From Aurantimicrobium minutum (GTDB lineage: Bacteria; Actinomycetota; Actinomycetes; Actinomycetales; Microbacteriaceae): a stretch of 64,000 nucleotides of DNA. The stretch covers positions 62,001-126,000 of the forward strand of contig NZ_JARXXV010000001.1 in NCBI RefSeq assembly GCF_029893825.1, given 5' to 3'. Positions within the stretch are counted from its first letter, which is position 1. The number at the start of each line of letters is the position of its first letter. Both the position numbers and the translations under genes were made by a program. Positions 57,751 through 64,000 of this stretch are shown here, in pieces. Under the pieces are notes generated by a model that saw only the letters and a program-made list of their open reading frames with translations, had not been told where the DNA came from and made no database searches.

Positions 57751-57895
57751 GGGTTATCCCTAGTGATGAGGGAGACCTCTGCTCTACGCAGATACGTCTC
57801 GATGTTGTTGTGGAGTGTGCGTGCGCTCAGAGGCACGCTGAAGAACTAGTTCGGAAAAGGAACTAGCGACAACAACAGAGACGAGAAGTAATCAC
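57751..57895 (-). ncRNA. Cysteine-responsive attenuator leader of the cbs operon
   Basis: This is the untranslated leader of cbs on the minus strand, read from 57895 down to 57751. It contains a 10-codon ORF with three Cys codons, then structures that compete. Stem P1 pairs the Cys-codon region (57869-57883) with 57795-57811. Inside it are hairpins at 57846-57866 (7 bp) and 57819-57838 (6 bp). An antisequestor can form from 57796-57800 plus 57788-57792 with 57772-57776 plus 57778-57782 (5 + 5 bp). A sequestor pairs 57769-57773 with the cbs ribosome site at 57757-57761. P1 and antisequestor share 57796-57800; antisequestor and sequestor share 57772-57773. Stalling at scarce Cys would open P1 and free the ribosome site. 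Confidence 0.75.
57863..57895 (-). CDS. Leaderless polycysteine leader peptide (MITSRLCCCR)
   Basis: GTG at 57895 opens a 10-codon ORF reading Met-Ile-Thr-Ser-Arg-Leu-Cys-Cys-Cys-Arg, stop TAG at 57863-57865. The three TGT codons are consecutive and directly before Arg-stop. No ribosome site precedes it, and a promoter -10 box ends 9 bases upstream, so it should be translated from a leaderless mRNA. Polycysteine leaderless short ORFs acting as cysteine attenuators are known in mycobacteria. The peptide itself is probably only a sensor. Confidence 0.75.
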   Translation of the reverse strand: MITSRLCCCR

Positions 57896-57904
57896 GATGA
57901 GATG

Positions 57905-57932
57905 ACGCTAACAGGGGATTTATCGGTTTCAA
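57905..57932 (-). promoter_or_regulatory. Promoter of the cbs attenuator transcript
   Basis: On the minus strand, -35 TTGAAA (57927-57932), a 16-base spacer and -10 TAGCGT (57905-57910) are followed by 9 bases and the GTG of the leader ORF. Spacing and match to TTGACA/TANNNT are good. Confidence 0.65.
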
Positions 57933-57943
57933 AGCCATAAGCA

Positions 57944-57987
57944 GTTTTGTTACGTCACAATTCGAAGAAAGCGTTTGTTGCGTAACA
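57944..57987. promoter_or_regulatory. Candidate operator upstream of the cbs promoter
   Basis: An inverted repeat, TGTTACG (57948-57954) and CGTAACA (57981-57987), lies 16-55 bases upstream of the -35. Its left arm belongs to a 15-base sequence (57944-57958, minus strand) that recurs with two mismatches at 63494-63508 between the monooxygenase genes. Confidence 0.4.
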
Positions 57988-58018
57988 TATTGCGATTGAG
58001 GATTTGATCAATGAGAAA

Positions 58019-58048
58019 GTCCTCCCCCTCCGAAAGGAGGGAGAGGAC
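58019..58048 (-). terminator. Terminator-like hairpin after the APC permease
   Basis: GTCCTC and CCCTCC pair with GGAGGG and GAGGAC, a 12-base-pair stem with one C/A mismatch and a 4-base loop, 26 bases after the permease stop. On the minus strand it is followed by ACTTTCTC, a weak U run. The rest of 57988-58073 shows nothing else. Confidence 0.6.
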
Positions 58049-58073
58049 CGATTCCCCTTGTTCGTGAACTTCG

Positions 58074-59510
58074 TTAGGAGAGTTCCACATCCTTCTTGAC
58101 CGCAGCCAAGACGGGTCCAGCAATGAAAGCCAGGGCAATAATGATCAGCACACCGAAGGAGAAGGGGCCATAGGACTCTTCACCAACCAGAACAGGTAGG
58201 TTCTGCAGGATGAGGTAGAGGAAGAAGAGAAGACCGACAAGTCCAATGACTGGTGCGATAACTGTCTTCCATGCACTGAGGTTGTGCTTGTCCTTACGGA
58301 AAATACCAAGCACTGCAACGCTGGTGATAACCAGAAGCAGAACGATACCAACCGAAGAGATTCCACCAAGCCAGGTGTAGAACTGGACGATGGGATCCAG
58401 GCCAAGTGCAACTGCTGCAGCGAGGAGAACCGCAACGATTGTGGTTGCTACAACAGATGCACGAGAAGGCGATCCGTGCTTTCCGTGTGCTTCAGAAAGA
58501 GAGTGTGGGAGCACACGGTTAGCTGAAAGCGAGAAGATGTAGCGCGACACAATGTTGTGGAACGACAGAATGCAGGCAAACAAGCTCGTTACAAAGAGAA
58601 CCTGAATGATGTGGCCACCCACAACGCCAAGGTACTTCTCAGTGGTCACAGCAAGAATTCCACCAGGGTTTTCTGAGGCGATTGCAACAACTTGGCTCTG
58701 TCCGTTTGCAGATACGAGAACCCAGCTGGAAACAGCATAGAAAATCCCGATAGCAATCAGTGAGATGTAGGTTGCACGAGGAATAGTGCGCTCAGGATCA
58801 CGCGCTTCGTCGCGGAAGACAGCAGTTGCTTCGAAACCGATGAAGCTGAGGATTGCGAAGAGGATACCGAAACCGGGAGCTCCAGAGAGAATCTCGGTGG
58901 GGTTGAAAATTCCGTTGGAGTAACCCTCGGGTCCACCACCGCTGAAGACGACGACAGCATCGAGAGCGATAACGATCAGAACTTCAGCAATCAGAAGCAC
59001 GCCCAGGACACGTCCTGAAAGCTCAATTTTGCGGTAGCCAACCCAGGCAACGACCACGAGGCCTAGTGCAGCGTATGCCCACCAGGGAACTGCAGGAAGA
59101 CCATATGACTCGAGAAGACCATCGAGTGCTGGACCGAACAGACCGAACACACCAGCTTCAAGAGCGAGGTAGGAGAACAACGCTACGAAAGCGGTTCCGA
59201 TACCCGGAGCACGTCCAAGTCCCTTGTCGACATAGGCGTAGAACGCACCAGCAGACTTAACGAAAGGCGTCGCAGAGGTAAAGCCCACTGCGAAGAAGAG
59301 GAGTACGACGGTTGCAATCACGAAGGTAAAGGGGAAACCTGCACCATTACCAAATGCGATACCGAGAGGGACGGGTCCACCGATAACACCCAGCGGGGAA
59401 GCTGCAGCGACAACGATGAACACAATGCTTGCCACGCCAAGAGTTCCACGAAGCTTGCGAGTATTCTCGGTCGCTTTCGCAGTCTCGGGGGCTGTGAGAG
59501 TGTCAGCCAT
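58074..59510 (-). CDS. APC superfamily amino-acid-type permease
   Basis: A 478-residue permease with about 12 membrane helices. The APC start helix reads VVAAASPLGVIGGPVPLGIAFGNGAG, with the unwound GxG-type segment, followed by FEATAVFRDEARDPERTIPRA, a family-typical loop. APC proteins import amino acids or amines with protons or sodium. Its place between the cysteine-regulated operon and the monooxygenase operon suggests a sulfur-containing amino acid or organosulfur substrate, but this is context only. AAAGGAAATA precedes the ATG, and a strong hairpin sits immediately upstream of it. Confidence 0.87.
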   Translation of the reverse strand: MADTLTAPETAKATENTRKLRGTLGVASIVFIVVAAASPLGVIGGPVPLGIAFGNGAGFPFTFVIATVVLLFFAVGFTSATPFVKSAGAFYAYVDKGLGRAPGIGTAFVALFSYLALEAGVFGLFGPALDGLLESYGLPAVPWWAYAALGLVVVAWVGYRKIELSGRVLGVLLIAEVLIVIALDAVVVFSGGGPEGYSNGIFNPTEILSGAPGFGILFAILSFIGFEATAVFRDEARDPERTIPRATYISLIAIGIFYAVSSWVLVSANGQSQVVAIASENPGGILAVTTEKYLGVVGGHIIQVLFVTSLFACILSFHNIVSRYIFSLSANRVLPHSLSEAHGKHGSPSRASVVATTIVAVLLAAAVALGLDPIVQFYTWLGGISSVGIVLLLVITSVAVLGIFRKDKHNLSAWKTVIAPVIGLVGLLFFLYLILQNLPVLVGEESYGPFSFGVLIIIALAFIAGPVLAAVKKDVELS

Positions 59511-59523
59511 GATTATTTCCTTT

Positions 59524-59550
59524 GTTCAATAAAGAAGGGGTTTATTGAAC
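59524..59550 (-). repeat. Perfect 10-bp inverted repeat next to the permease ribosome site
   Basis: GTTCAATAAA and TTTATTGAAC flank GAAGGGG. In the minus-strand mRNA the hairpin ends right at the AAAGGA ribosome site, and its loop (CCCCTTC) contains CCTT, complementary to AAGG of that site. It could be an operator or a translation-controlling hairpin. Confidence 0.55.
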
Positions 59551-59579
59551 ATTAGGTAGTTCATTCAGGAATGGAAAAT

Positions 59580-59594
59580 GTGCTTGTAACAAAA
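59580..59594 (+). promoter_or_regulatory. GTAACAAA motif upstream of the permease
   Basis: The 8-mer GTAACAAA (59586-59593) in the permease upstream region is also found near 57944 and 63494, always beside a sulfur gene. With one inserted base, the preceding GTGCT matches the other copies. Single short match; suggestive only. The remaining 59511-59638 gap shows no gene. Confidence 0.3.
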
Positions 59595-59638
59595 GGTTTC
59601 ATGGCTCAACATGACGTAATAAAAGAACAGGAAATCCT

Positions 59639-60997
59639 TTATTTACGGATGTTTTGCGTAACCGGAGTGTTAATTCGCGCAGTGTTTCCTGTCAGCTTTT
59701 CACGAAGTGTTCCGGGTGAGTATTCGGTCTTGTGGCGTCCACGCTTTTGCAATTCAGGAACGAGAAGACCAGTTATCTGTTCCCACGATTCTGGAACTGC
59801 TGCAGCGGCCAAATTGAAACCGTCCACGCCGGTTTCTTCGACCCACTCTTCGAGCTGATCCGCAACGGTTGTAGGAGAACCCACGATCACTGGACCGTCT
59901 CCGCCGACACGTGCGTAGTCAGCAATTTCGCGAATGGTCCACTTCTTGTCGGGATCTGCTTGGCTGAAGGCTTTAACTGCTGATTGGATGGCGTTGCTTT
60001 CCTGATCTTCGAAAGTACTATCCAGCTTGAGCTTGGAGAAGTCAATGCCGGTCCAGCCGCTCATCAAGGTGAGAGCACCCACTGGTGAGGCAACCTCGAG
60101 GTAGCTTTCGAACATTTGTTGAGCTTCAGCATCTGTCTCTGCAACGATTACGGTTTGCTGGTTCAATATCGTGGCTGAACTGCGCTCACGGCCGGCATCC
60201 TCTAGTGCTTGTCGAATTCCCGCAACTTGCTTGGTGAGAACGGTTCGACTTGGAGCTGCAACAAAGATTCCTTCGCCGTGCTTGGCAGAAAATTCCAAAC
60301 CTCGTTTTGATGCCCCAGCCTGATAGATCACAGGTGTGCGTTGCGGGGAGGGCTCACTGAGGTGAATGCCTGGAACCTTGAAGAATTCACCCTCGTGATT
60401 GATGGGGTGGACTTTGCTCGGTTCGGCATAAACACCTGTTGCCTTGTCGGCGATAACTGCGTCATCTTGCCAGCTGGTTTCCCAGAGTTTGTAGCAAACC
60501 TCGAGGTATTCATCTGCGATGTCGTAACGACGGTCATGTGCCTCTTGAGCGCTGACACCGAAGTTGACTGCACCGCTATTGAGATAACCGGTAACCACAT
60601 TCCAGCCCACGCGACCCTTAGTGAGATGGTCGAGCGTGCTCATCCGTCGCGCGAAAGGAAAGGGGTGTTCGTAGGACACTGCGGCTGTCATGGCGAACCC
60701 CAGATTTTCAGTTACAGATGCCATTGCTGGAATAAGCGCGAGAGGGTCATTCAGTGGTACTTGCACGCCACCACTGAGGGCAGCATCTGAGTTACCGCCA
60801 TAAACGTCATAGACACCGAGCACATCTGCCAGGAATAGCGCATCAATCTTGCCATCTTCCAGAGTCTTGGCCAATTGCATCCAGTAGTCCAGATCCAGAT
60901 AGCGACGAGCTTCATCTCGTGAATGACGCCAGACACCAGGAGAGAGGTGACTGAGAGTATTCATGCTGAACGCATTGAGTGCAATGTAATTCGACAT
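59639..60997 (-). CDS. FMN-dependent monooxygenase, NtaA/SnaA/DszA family
   Basis: A 452-residue bacterial-luciferase-fold monooxygenase. ATG 60997 is chosen: AAGGA lies 9 bases upstream, and the family N-terminus (IALNAFSMNTLSHLSPGVWR) begins here. Family blocks DYWMQLAKTLEDGKIDALFLAD, SYEHPFPFARRMSTLDHLTKGR, GWNVVTGYL and YQAGASKRGLEFSAKHGE are present. Members use FMNH2 from a separate reductase to cleave C-S or C-N bonds (DszA, SnaA, NtaA, CmoJ/YtnJ, YxeK). It is the last gene of a three-gene run with two DszC-like oxygenases. No flavin reductase gene is visible in the window. Confidence 0.87.
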   Translation of the reverse strand: MSNYIALNAFSMNTLSHLSPGVWRHSRDEARRYLDLDYWMQLAKTLEDGKIDALFLADVLGVYDVYGGNSDAALSGGVQVPLNDPLALIPAMASVTENLGFAMTAAVSYEHPFPFARRMSTLDHLTKGRVGWNVVTGYLNSGAVNFGVSAQEAHDRRYDIADEYLEVCYKLWETSWQDDAVIADKATGVYAEPSKVHPINHEGEFFKVPGIHLSEPSPQRTPVIYQAGASKRGLEFSAKHGEGIFVAAPSRTVLTKQVAGIRQALEDAGRERSSATILNQQTVIVAETDAEAQQMFESYLEVASPVGALTLMSGWTGIDFSKLKLDSTFEDQESNAIQSAVKAFSQADPDKKWTIREIADYARVGGDGPVIVGSPTTVADQLEEWVEETGVDGFNLAAAAVPESWEQITGLLVPELQKRGRHKTEYSPGTLREKLTGNTARINTPVTQNIRK

Positions 60998-60999
60998 GG

Positions 61000-62211
61000 T
61001 TACTTGTCCTTCTGTGGTCGTCCAACGCCGATGTACCACTCGTAAGGAGGCTCTGCTTGGTTCACGAGCCAGTCCCCAACGATGCGAGCTTTGAATGCAA
61101 CGGGGTTATGTGAGGTAACTGTTCGAGCATTTCGCCAGTGACGATCCAGCGCTTGGGAAGTGGAGACCGCTGAAGCGCCTAGTCCATCAAAAAGATTTGT
61201 TGACGCTTCAAGGGCTAACTTGGTGACGACAATCTGTGCCTCTGCCGACTTCAGTTCAGCTTCGCGCTTGGCGTCCGCTTCACTTTCAGTTCCGTGAGCA
61301 TCTGCAGCTTCCTGTAAAGATTCAGCAGCGGCCACAACAATGGCCTCTGCAGCGGAAGCCTGAGCGGCAATGCGACCGACAACTTCTAATACTTGGGGGT
61401 CATGACGTGTTTCGTCGTGGTTTCCGTGGCTGAATGTGCGTGAACGGTTAGCAACCTGACTTGCTGCATCTTGTGCCGCTGCGCGAGTGATTCCGGCAGT
61501 GACAGCAACCAGAATTAATTGGTAGAGAGAAGTCTGGTAGCTGAAACGATCTGAAAAAACATAGACATGCTTTCCTTGAACAGGAGCCTGGGTAAAGACA
61601 GCAGTCCCACTTCCAGTAAGTTTTTGCCCAAAGCCGGTCCAGTCGTCAGAAATTTGAATGAGTTCAGTATCTGTACTGACAATTGCTGCCACTTCCACAC
61701 CATCTGGCCGTAGGGCGTTCGTGTCAATCCACTCCGCGAAGATACTTCCGGTTGTGTAGTACTTGCTGCCTGTGATGGTGAAGTCGTCACCGTTTTCGGT
61801 GAGTTTGGTGCGAACGTCACCTAATGCAACTGTTCCGATTTCAGTCACAGCATTACCAACTAGTTCACCCTGAGCAAACCGGGTAAGCCATTCGTCACGA
61901 TCCTCGGAAGGGGCGGCCTGAAGGCGATCTTCAACAAAAGCAATGTGTCCCCGGAACGCCTGTGGAACATGTGGATCAGCTGACGCCAACTCAACCAAGA
62001 GCTTGAAAAGTTGGGGAAGGGATGCGCCATCGCCACCGTATTCTTTTGGAACACGAACGCCCGTGAAACCTGCTTCTTTGAGCCACTGAATTTGTTCGGT
62101 GGGGAGTGTTCGGTCGAGTTCTCGTTGAAGAGAGTCTTCAGCAATTCGTGAAAAAACAGGGCGGTACTTTGCTGCTAACTCGGCAAAGGTAGGAGTCTCG
62201 TTGGTCGACAT
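61000..62211 (-). CDS. Acyl-CoA-dehydrogenase-fold flavin monooxygenase (DszC/SfnB-like), copy 2
   Basis: A 403-residue protein with N-terminal helical domain (WLKEAGFTGVRVPKEYGGDGASL), middle beta domain (ITGSKYYTTGSIFAEW) and C-terminal helical domain ending LDRHWRNARTVTSHNPVAF. The HWRNxRTxTxHxP block is typical of DszC/SfnB-type oxygenases, not of true acyl-CoA dehydrogenases, and no catalytic Glu loop of the latter is evident. The best-known member sulfoxidises dibenzothiophene. It lies 9 bases after a paralogue and 2 bases before the NtaA-type gene. Confidence 0.83.
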   Translation of the reverse strand: MSTNETPTFAELAAKYRPVFSRIAEDSLQRELDRTLPTEQIQWLKEAGFTGVRVPKEYGGDGASLPQLFKLLVELASADPHVPQAFRGHIAFVEDRLQAAPSEDRDEWLTRFAQGELVGNAVTEIGTVALGDVRTKLTENGDDFTITGSKYYTTGSIFAEWIDTNALRPDGVEVAAIVSTDTELIQISDDWTGFGQKLTGSGTAVFTQAPVQGKHVYVFSDRFSYQTSLYQLILVAVTAGITRAAAQDAASQVANRSRTFSHGNHDETRHDPQVLEVVGRIAAQASAAEAIVVAAAESLQEAADAHGTESEADAKREAELKSAEAQIVVTKLALEASTNLFDGLGASAVSTSQALDRHWRNARTVTSHNPVAFKARIVGDWLVNQAEPPYEWYIGVGRPQKDK

Positions 62212-62220
62212 TGTGACTCC

Positions 62221-63447
62221 TTATGTGTAGAGAGAAACGGGTGCAACAGCACCGGTGAGGAAGTTTGCGCCCACTTCGATTTTTTTGTAATCGACAGGAT
62301 CGTGCAGAGAGTGGGTGCGAATGTTTCTCCAGTACACATCCAAGCCAATGCTGGACTTGGTAGCACTAGCTCCAGTCACCTCATAGACACGGTTGGAAAC
62401 TTCGATGCCGACTTCAGTCGAAATTACCTTGAGCTGAGCAATGCTGATTTCAAGACGTGCACGATCCTCGGCAGTTGTAGCTGCGCTGAGTGCAACAGCA
62501 TCGTCATAGCTTCGGTTGAGTTTGTCGGCCAATGCCTCTACAGCAACAGTCTTGGAAACCAATTCGCCGAAAACTCGGTGAGTGATGGGATCTTCTGAAT
62601 AGCGATCGACGTTGCTGAGGAACCAAGAATTGGGACGTGCCAGAGTCAAAGCCTTGGCTTGGTCAAGTGCACCTTCTGCAATCCCTAAGTAAATGTTGCC
62701 GAACAACAATTGAACACCTGGAGTAACCACAGAAGAGAAAGGTTCCTCTTGATCGATTCCGATGATGTCAGCAGGTGTGATGACAACATTATTGAATCTG
62801 ACAGAGCCACTTGCAGAAGAGCGTTGACCTAAGTGATCCCAGTTGTCTAGGTGCTCCACACCGGAACGTTTTCCATCGATAGCGAAGATGAGAAGTTCGC
62901 CATCGAATTCGCCGCCTTGAGCAACGCCGCATGAAATTACGATGTCCGCCACTGCAGCACCGGTGGCAAAATGCTTGAGACCACCAAGAATGTAGTTATC
63001 TCCGTCAGCAACCAAGCTGAGATCTGGACTGACCGGGTTGAAAGCGTCGCTCCAAATCCACTTGTTCGATGAACTCTTGGAAAACCAGTGCGCTTGCTTC
63101 GCCTCATCTGGGCCGTAGAAGGTGATGCAGGCCTGGTTGAGATAGTGATATCCCAGGATTTGAGCAATTGAGGCATCAGCTCGAGCCAAGATACGGGTAA
63201 TGAGGAAAGCGGTTTCCCAGTGTCCACCGCTACCACCAAATTCGGCGGGAACGAGAAAGTTTGCCAAACCAGAATCGCGCAAAACCTGGAGAGGACCAAA
63301 TGGAGGAGTACTGTGCTTGTCACGCTCGAGAGCATCGATAGAAATCTTTGCTGCCACTTCCTCGGCAATATTGCTCCAGTGTGCAATTTCCTCAGTAGTT
63401 GCATTGCCGGTCCAGGGGCTACGTGTGTATGTGGCAACAGTGCTCAT
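62221..63447 (-). CDS. Acyl-CoA-dehydrogenase-fold flavin monooxygenase (DszC-like), copy 1
   Basis: A 408-residue paralogue of the next gene. Landmarks are LRDSGLANFLVPAEFGGSGG, YYN-type YHYLNQACITFYG, LGGLKHFATGA, DNWDHLGQRSSASGSV and the terminal VYWRNIRTHSLHDPVDYKK, very close to the DszC pattern. The two copies probably act on different oxidation states or substrates or as a hetero-oligomer; this is inference. AAGGATC lies a few bases before ATG 63447. It is divergent from another NtaA-type gene. Confidence 0.84.
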   Translation of the reverse strand: MSTVATYTRSPWTGNATTEEIAHWSNIAEEVAAKISIDALERDKHSTPPFGPLQVLRDSGLANFLVPAEFGGSGGHWETAFLITRILARADASIAQILGYHYLNQACITFYGPDEAKQAHWFSKSSSNKWIWSDAFNPVSPDLSLVADGDNYILGGLKHFATGAAVADIVISCGVAQGGEFDGELLIFAIDGKRSGVEHLDNWDHLGQRSSASGSVRFNNVVITPADIIGIDQEEPFSSVVTPGVQLLFGNIYLGIAEGALDQAKALTLARPNSWFLSNVDRYSEDPITHRVFGELVSKTVAVEALADKLNRSYDDAVALSAATTAEDRARLEISIAQLKVISTEVGIEVSNRVYEVTGASATKSSIGLDVYWRNIRTHSLHDPVDYKKIEVGANFLTGAVAPVSLYT

Positions 63448-63493
63448 GATGATCCTTGAGTTCAGGGTTATTGACGCTTATTCATCTTCTCTA

Positions 63494-63508
63494 GTGCCGT
63501 AACAAAGC
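63494..63508 (+). promoter_or_regulatory. GTGCCGTAACAAAGC motif between divergent monooxygenase genes
   Basis: This 15-mer matches the minus-strand sequence at 57944-57958 (GTGACGTAACAAAAC) at 13 positions. It lies 47 bases before one start codon and 52 before the other, where a shared regulator of both directions could bind. Confidence 0.4.
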
Positions 63509-63559
63509 GCATTCTCAAAAGAAACACAAGGTAACTCAAGGAAAAGGAATGCTGTCCTG

Positions 63560-64000
63560 ATGCAAAAATGCAGCATGCCCAAACAGATACGTTTCAATGC
63601 CTTCGACATGAGTTGTGTAGGCCACATTTCTGCAGGAACCTGGCGTCATCCAGATGATCAGGCGTATAGATATACCGATATCGACTACTGGACCGAACTT
63701 GCGCAAACACTTGAAAATGGTATTTTCGACGGAATATTCATCGCTGATGTTTTGGGTACCTATGACGTTTATGGGAACTCCCATGACGGTGCACTAGCAA
63801 AAGCAACACAAGTCCCTGTGACCGATCCGTTGATGGTGGTCTCTGCCATGGCTGCGGTAACAAAGAATCTTGGTTTTGGTGTTACTGCTGGAACTGCTTA
63901 TGAGCACCCTTATCCATTCTCACGTCGTATCAGCACACTGGATCACTTGACGAAGGGTCGGGTGGGGTGGAACGTCGTGACGGGATATTTGCCATCTGCT
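63560..64000 (+). CDS. FMN-dependent monooxygenase, NtaA/DszA family, 3'-truncated by the window edge
   Basis: An open frame runs from ATG 63560 off the right edge. ATG 63575 is an in-frame alternative; AAAAGGA at 63542-63548 favours 63560. The visible ~147 residues are clearly homologous to the monooxygenase at 59639-60997: IRFNAFDMSCVGHISAGTWR, DYWTELAQTLENGIFDGIF, YEHPYPFSRRISTLDHLTK and GRVGWNVVTGYLPS. It is divergent from the DszC-like operon, so two paralogous FMN monooxygenases flank the two DszC-like genes. Confidence 0.85.
   Translation, partial: MQKCSMPKQIRFNAFDMSCVGHISAGTWRHPDDQAYRYTDIDYWTELAQTLENGIFDGIFIADVLGTYDVYGNSHDGALAKATQVPVTDPLMVVSAMAAVTKNLGFGVTAGTAYEHPYPFSRRISTLDHLTKGRVGWNVVTGYLPSA

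Noticed and set aside
57751-57895. SAM-I or SAM-IV riboswitch in the cbs leader
   Set aside because: The leader is structured and upstream of a sulfur gene, but I could not match the conserved core of either class. The Cys-codon ORF and competing helices explain the structure better.
59500-59640. Small ORF (MKPFVTSTFSIPE) upstream of the permease on the minus strand
   Set aside because: It has no ribosome site, promoter spacing or telling codon run; likely chance.

Overview
The window is a stretch of actinobacterial chromosome, most likely from a member of the Microbacteriaceae with moderate GC and compact gene spacing (freshwater Aurantimicrobium/Rhodoluna-like lineages come to mind; this is inference from protein content, not a search). 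The evidence is the actinobacterial gene set and order: AdnA-AdnB, NudC, UvrD2, a cyclodehydratase-like protein, a DUF2342 zinc protease, a YlbL-type PDZ/Lon protein and a UPF0182 protein lie in the order known from mycobacteria, and ilvDBNC-serA-leuB-ilvE-gltX plus leuCD-murA-plsC-gpsA-ddl-thiL-rsmD-recG-coaD also follow familiar actinobacterial order.

Layout. 1-2790: a truncated PKD-domain protein, an AlkD-like repair protein and an HtrA protease. 2868-6845: a four-gene surface-glycopolymer cluster (two family-2 glycosyltransferases, a CDP-alcohol phosphotransferase and a CDP-glycerol glycerophosphotransferase-like enzyme). 6911-17061: the DNA-repair block adnA-adnB, a degenerate kinase on the opposite strand, nudC and a short uvrD2. 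16934-25868: the conserved cyclodehydratase-like / DUF2342 / YlbL / UPF0182 block, an MFS transporter and prfB. 25861-38098: a TIM-barrel protein, then a long branched-chain amino acid, serine and glutamyl-tRNA synthetase operon. 38173-39377: tRNA-Gln and tRNA-Glu, each followed by a terminator, with a lipid kinase between them. 39429-54420: terC-leuCD-murA-plsC-gpsA-ddl, then thiL-rsmD-recG, coaD, ftsY and ffh.

54490-64000 is a sulfur locus and the most interesting part. A three-gene minus-strand operon (cystathionine beta-synthase, cystathionine gamma-synthase/lyase, and an isopenicillin-N-synthase-like 2-oxoglutarate/Fe oxygenase) is preceded by a leader that reads as a complete cysteine attenuator: a promoter, a leaderless 10-codon ORF ending Leu-Cys-Cys-Cys-Arg-stop, a long stem that pairs the Cys codons, an alternative antisequestor hairpin, and a hairpin over the Shine-Dalgarno of the first gene. 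Beside it lie an APC permease, two DszC-like acyl-CoA-dehydrogenase-fold monooxygenases and two DszA/NtaA-type FMN monooxygenases arranged divergently. A GTAACAAA-containing motif recurs in all three intergenic regions. Together these suggest uptake and oxidative cleavage of an organosulfur compound feeding cysteine/methionine interconversion under cysteine control.

Many genes throughout have a TAGGCT-like -10 box only 6-10 bases before the start codon, indicating that leaderless transcription is common here. I saw no insertion sequences, prophage genes, CRISPR arrays or rRNA genes.
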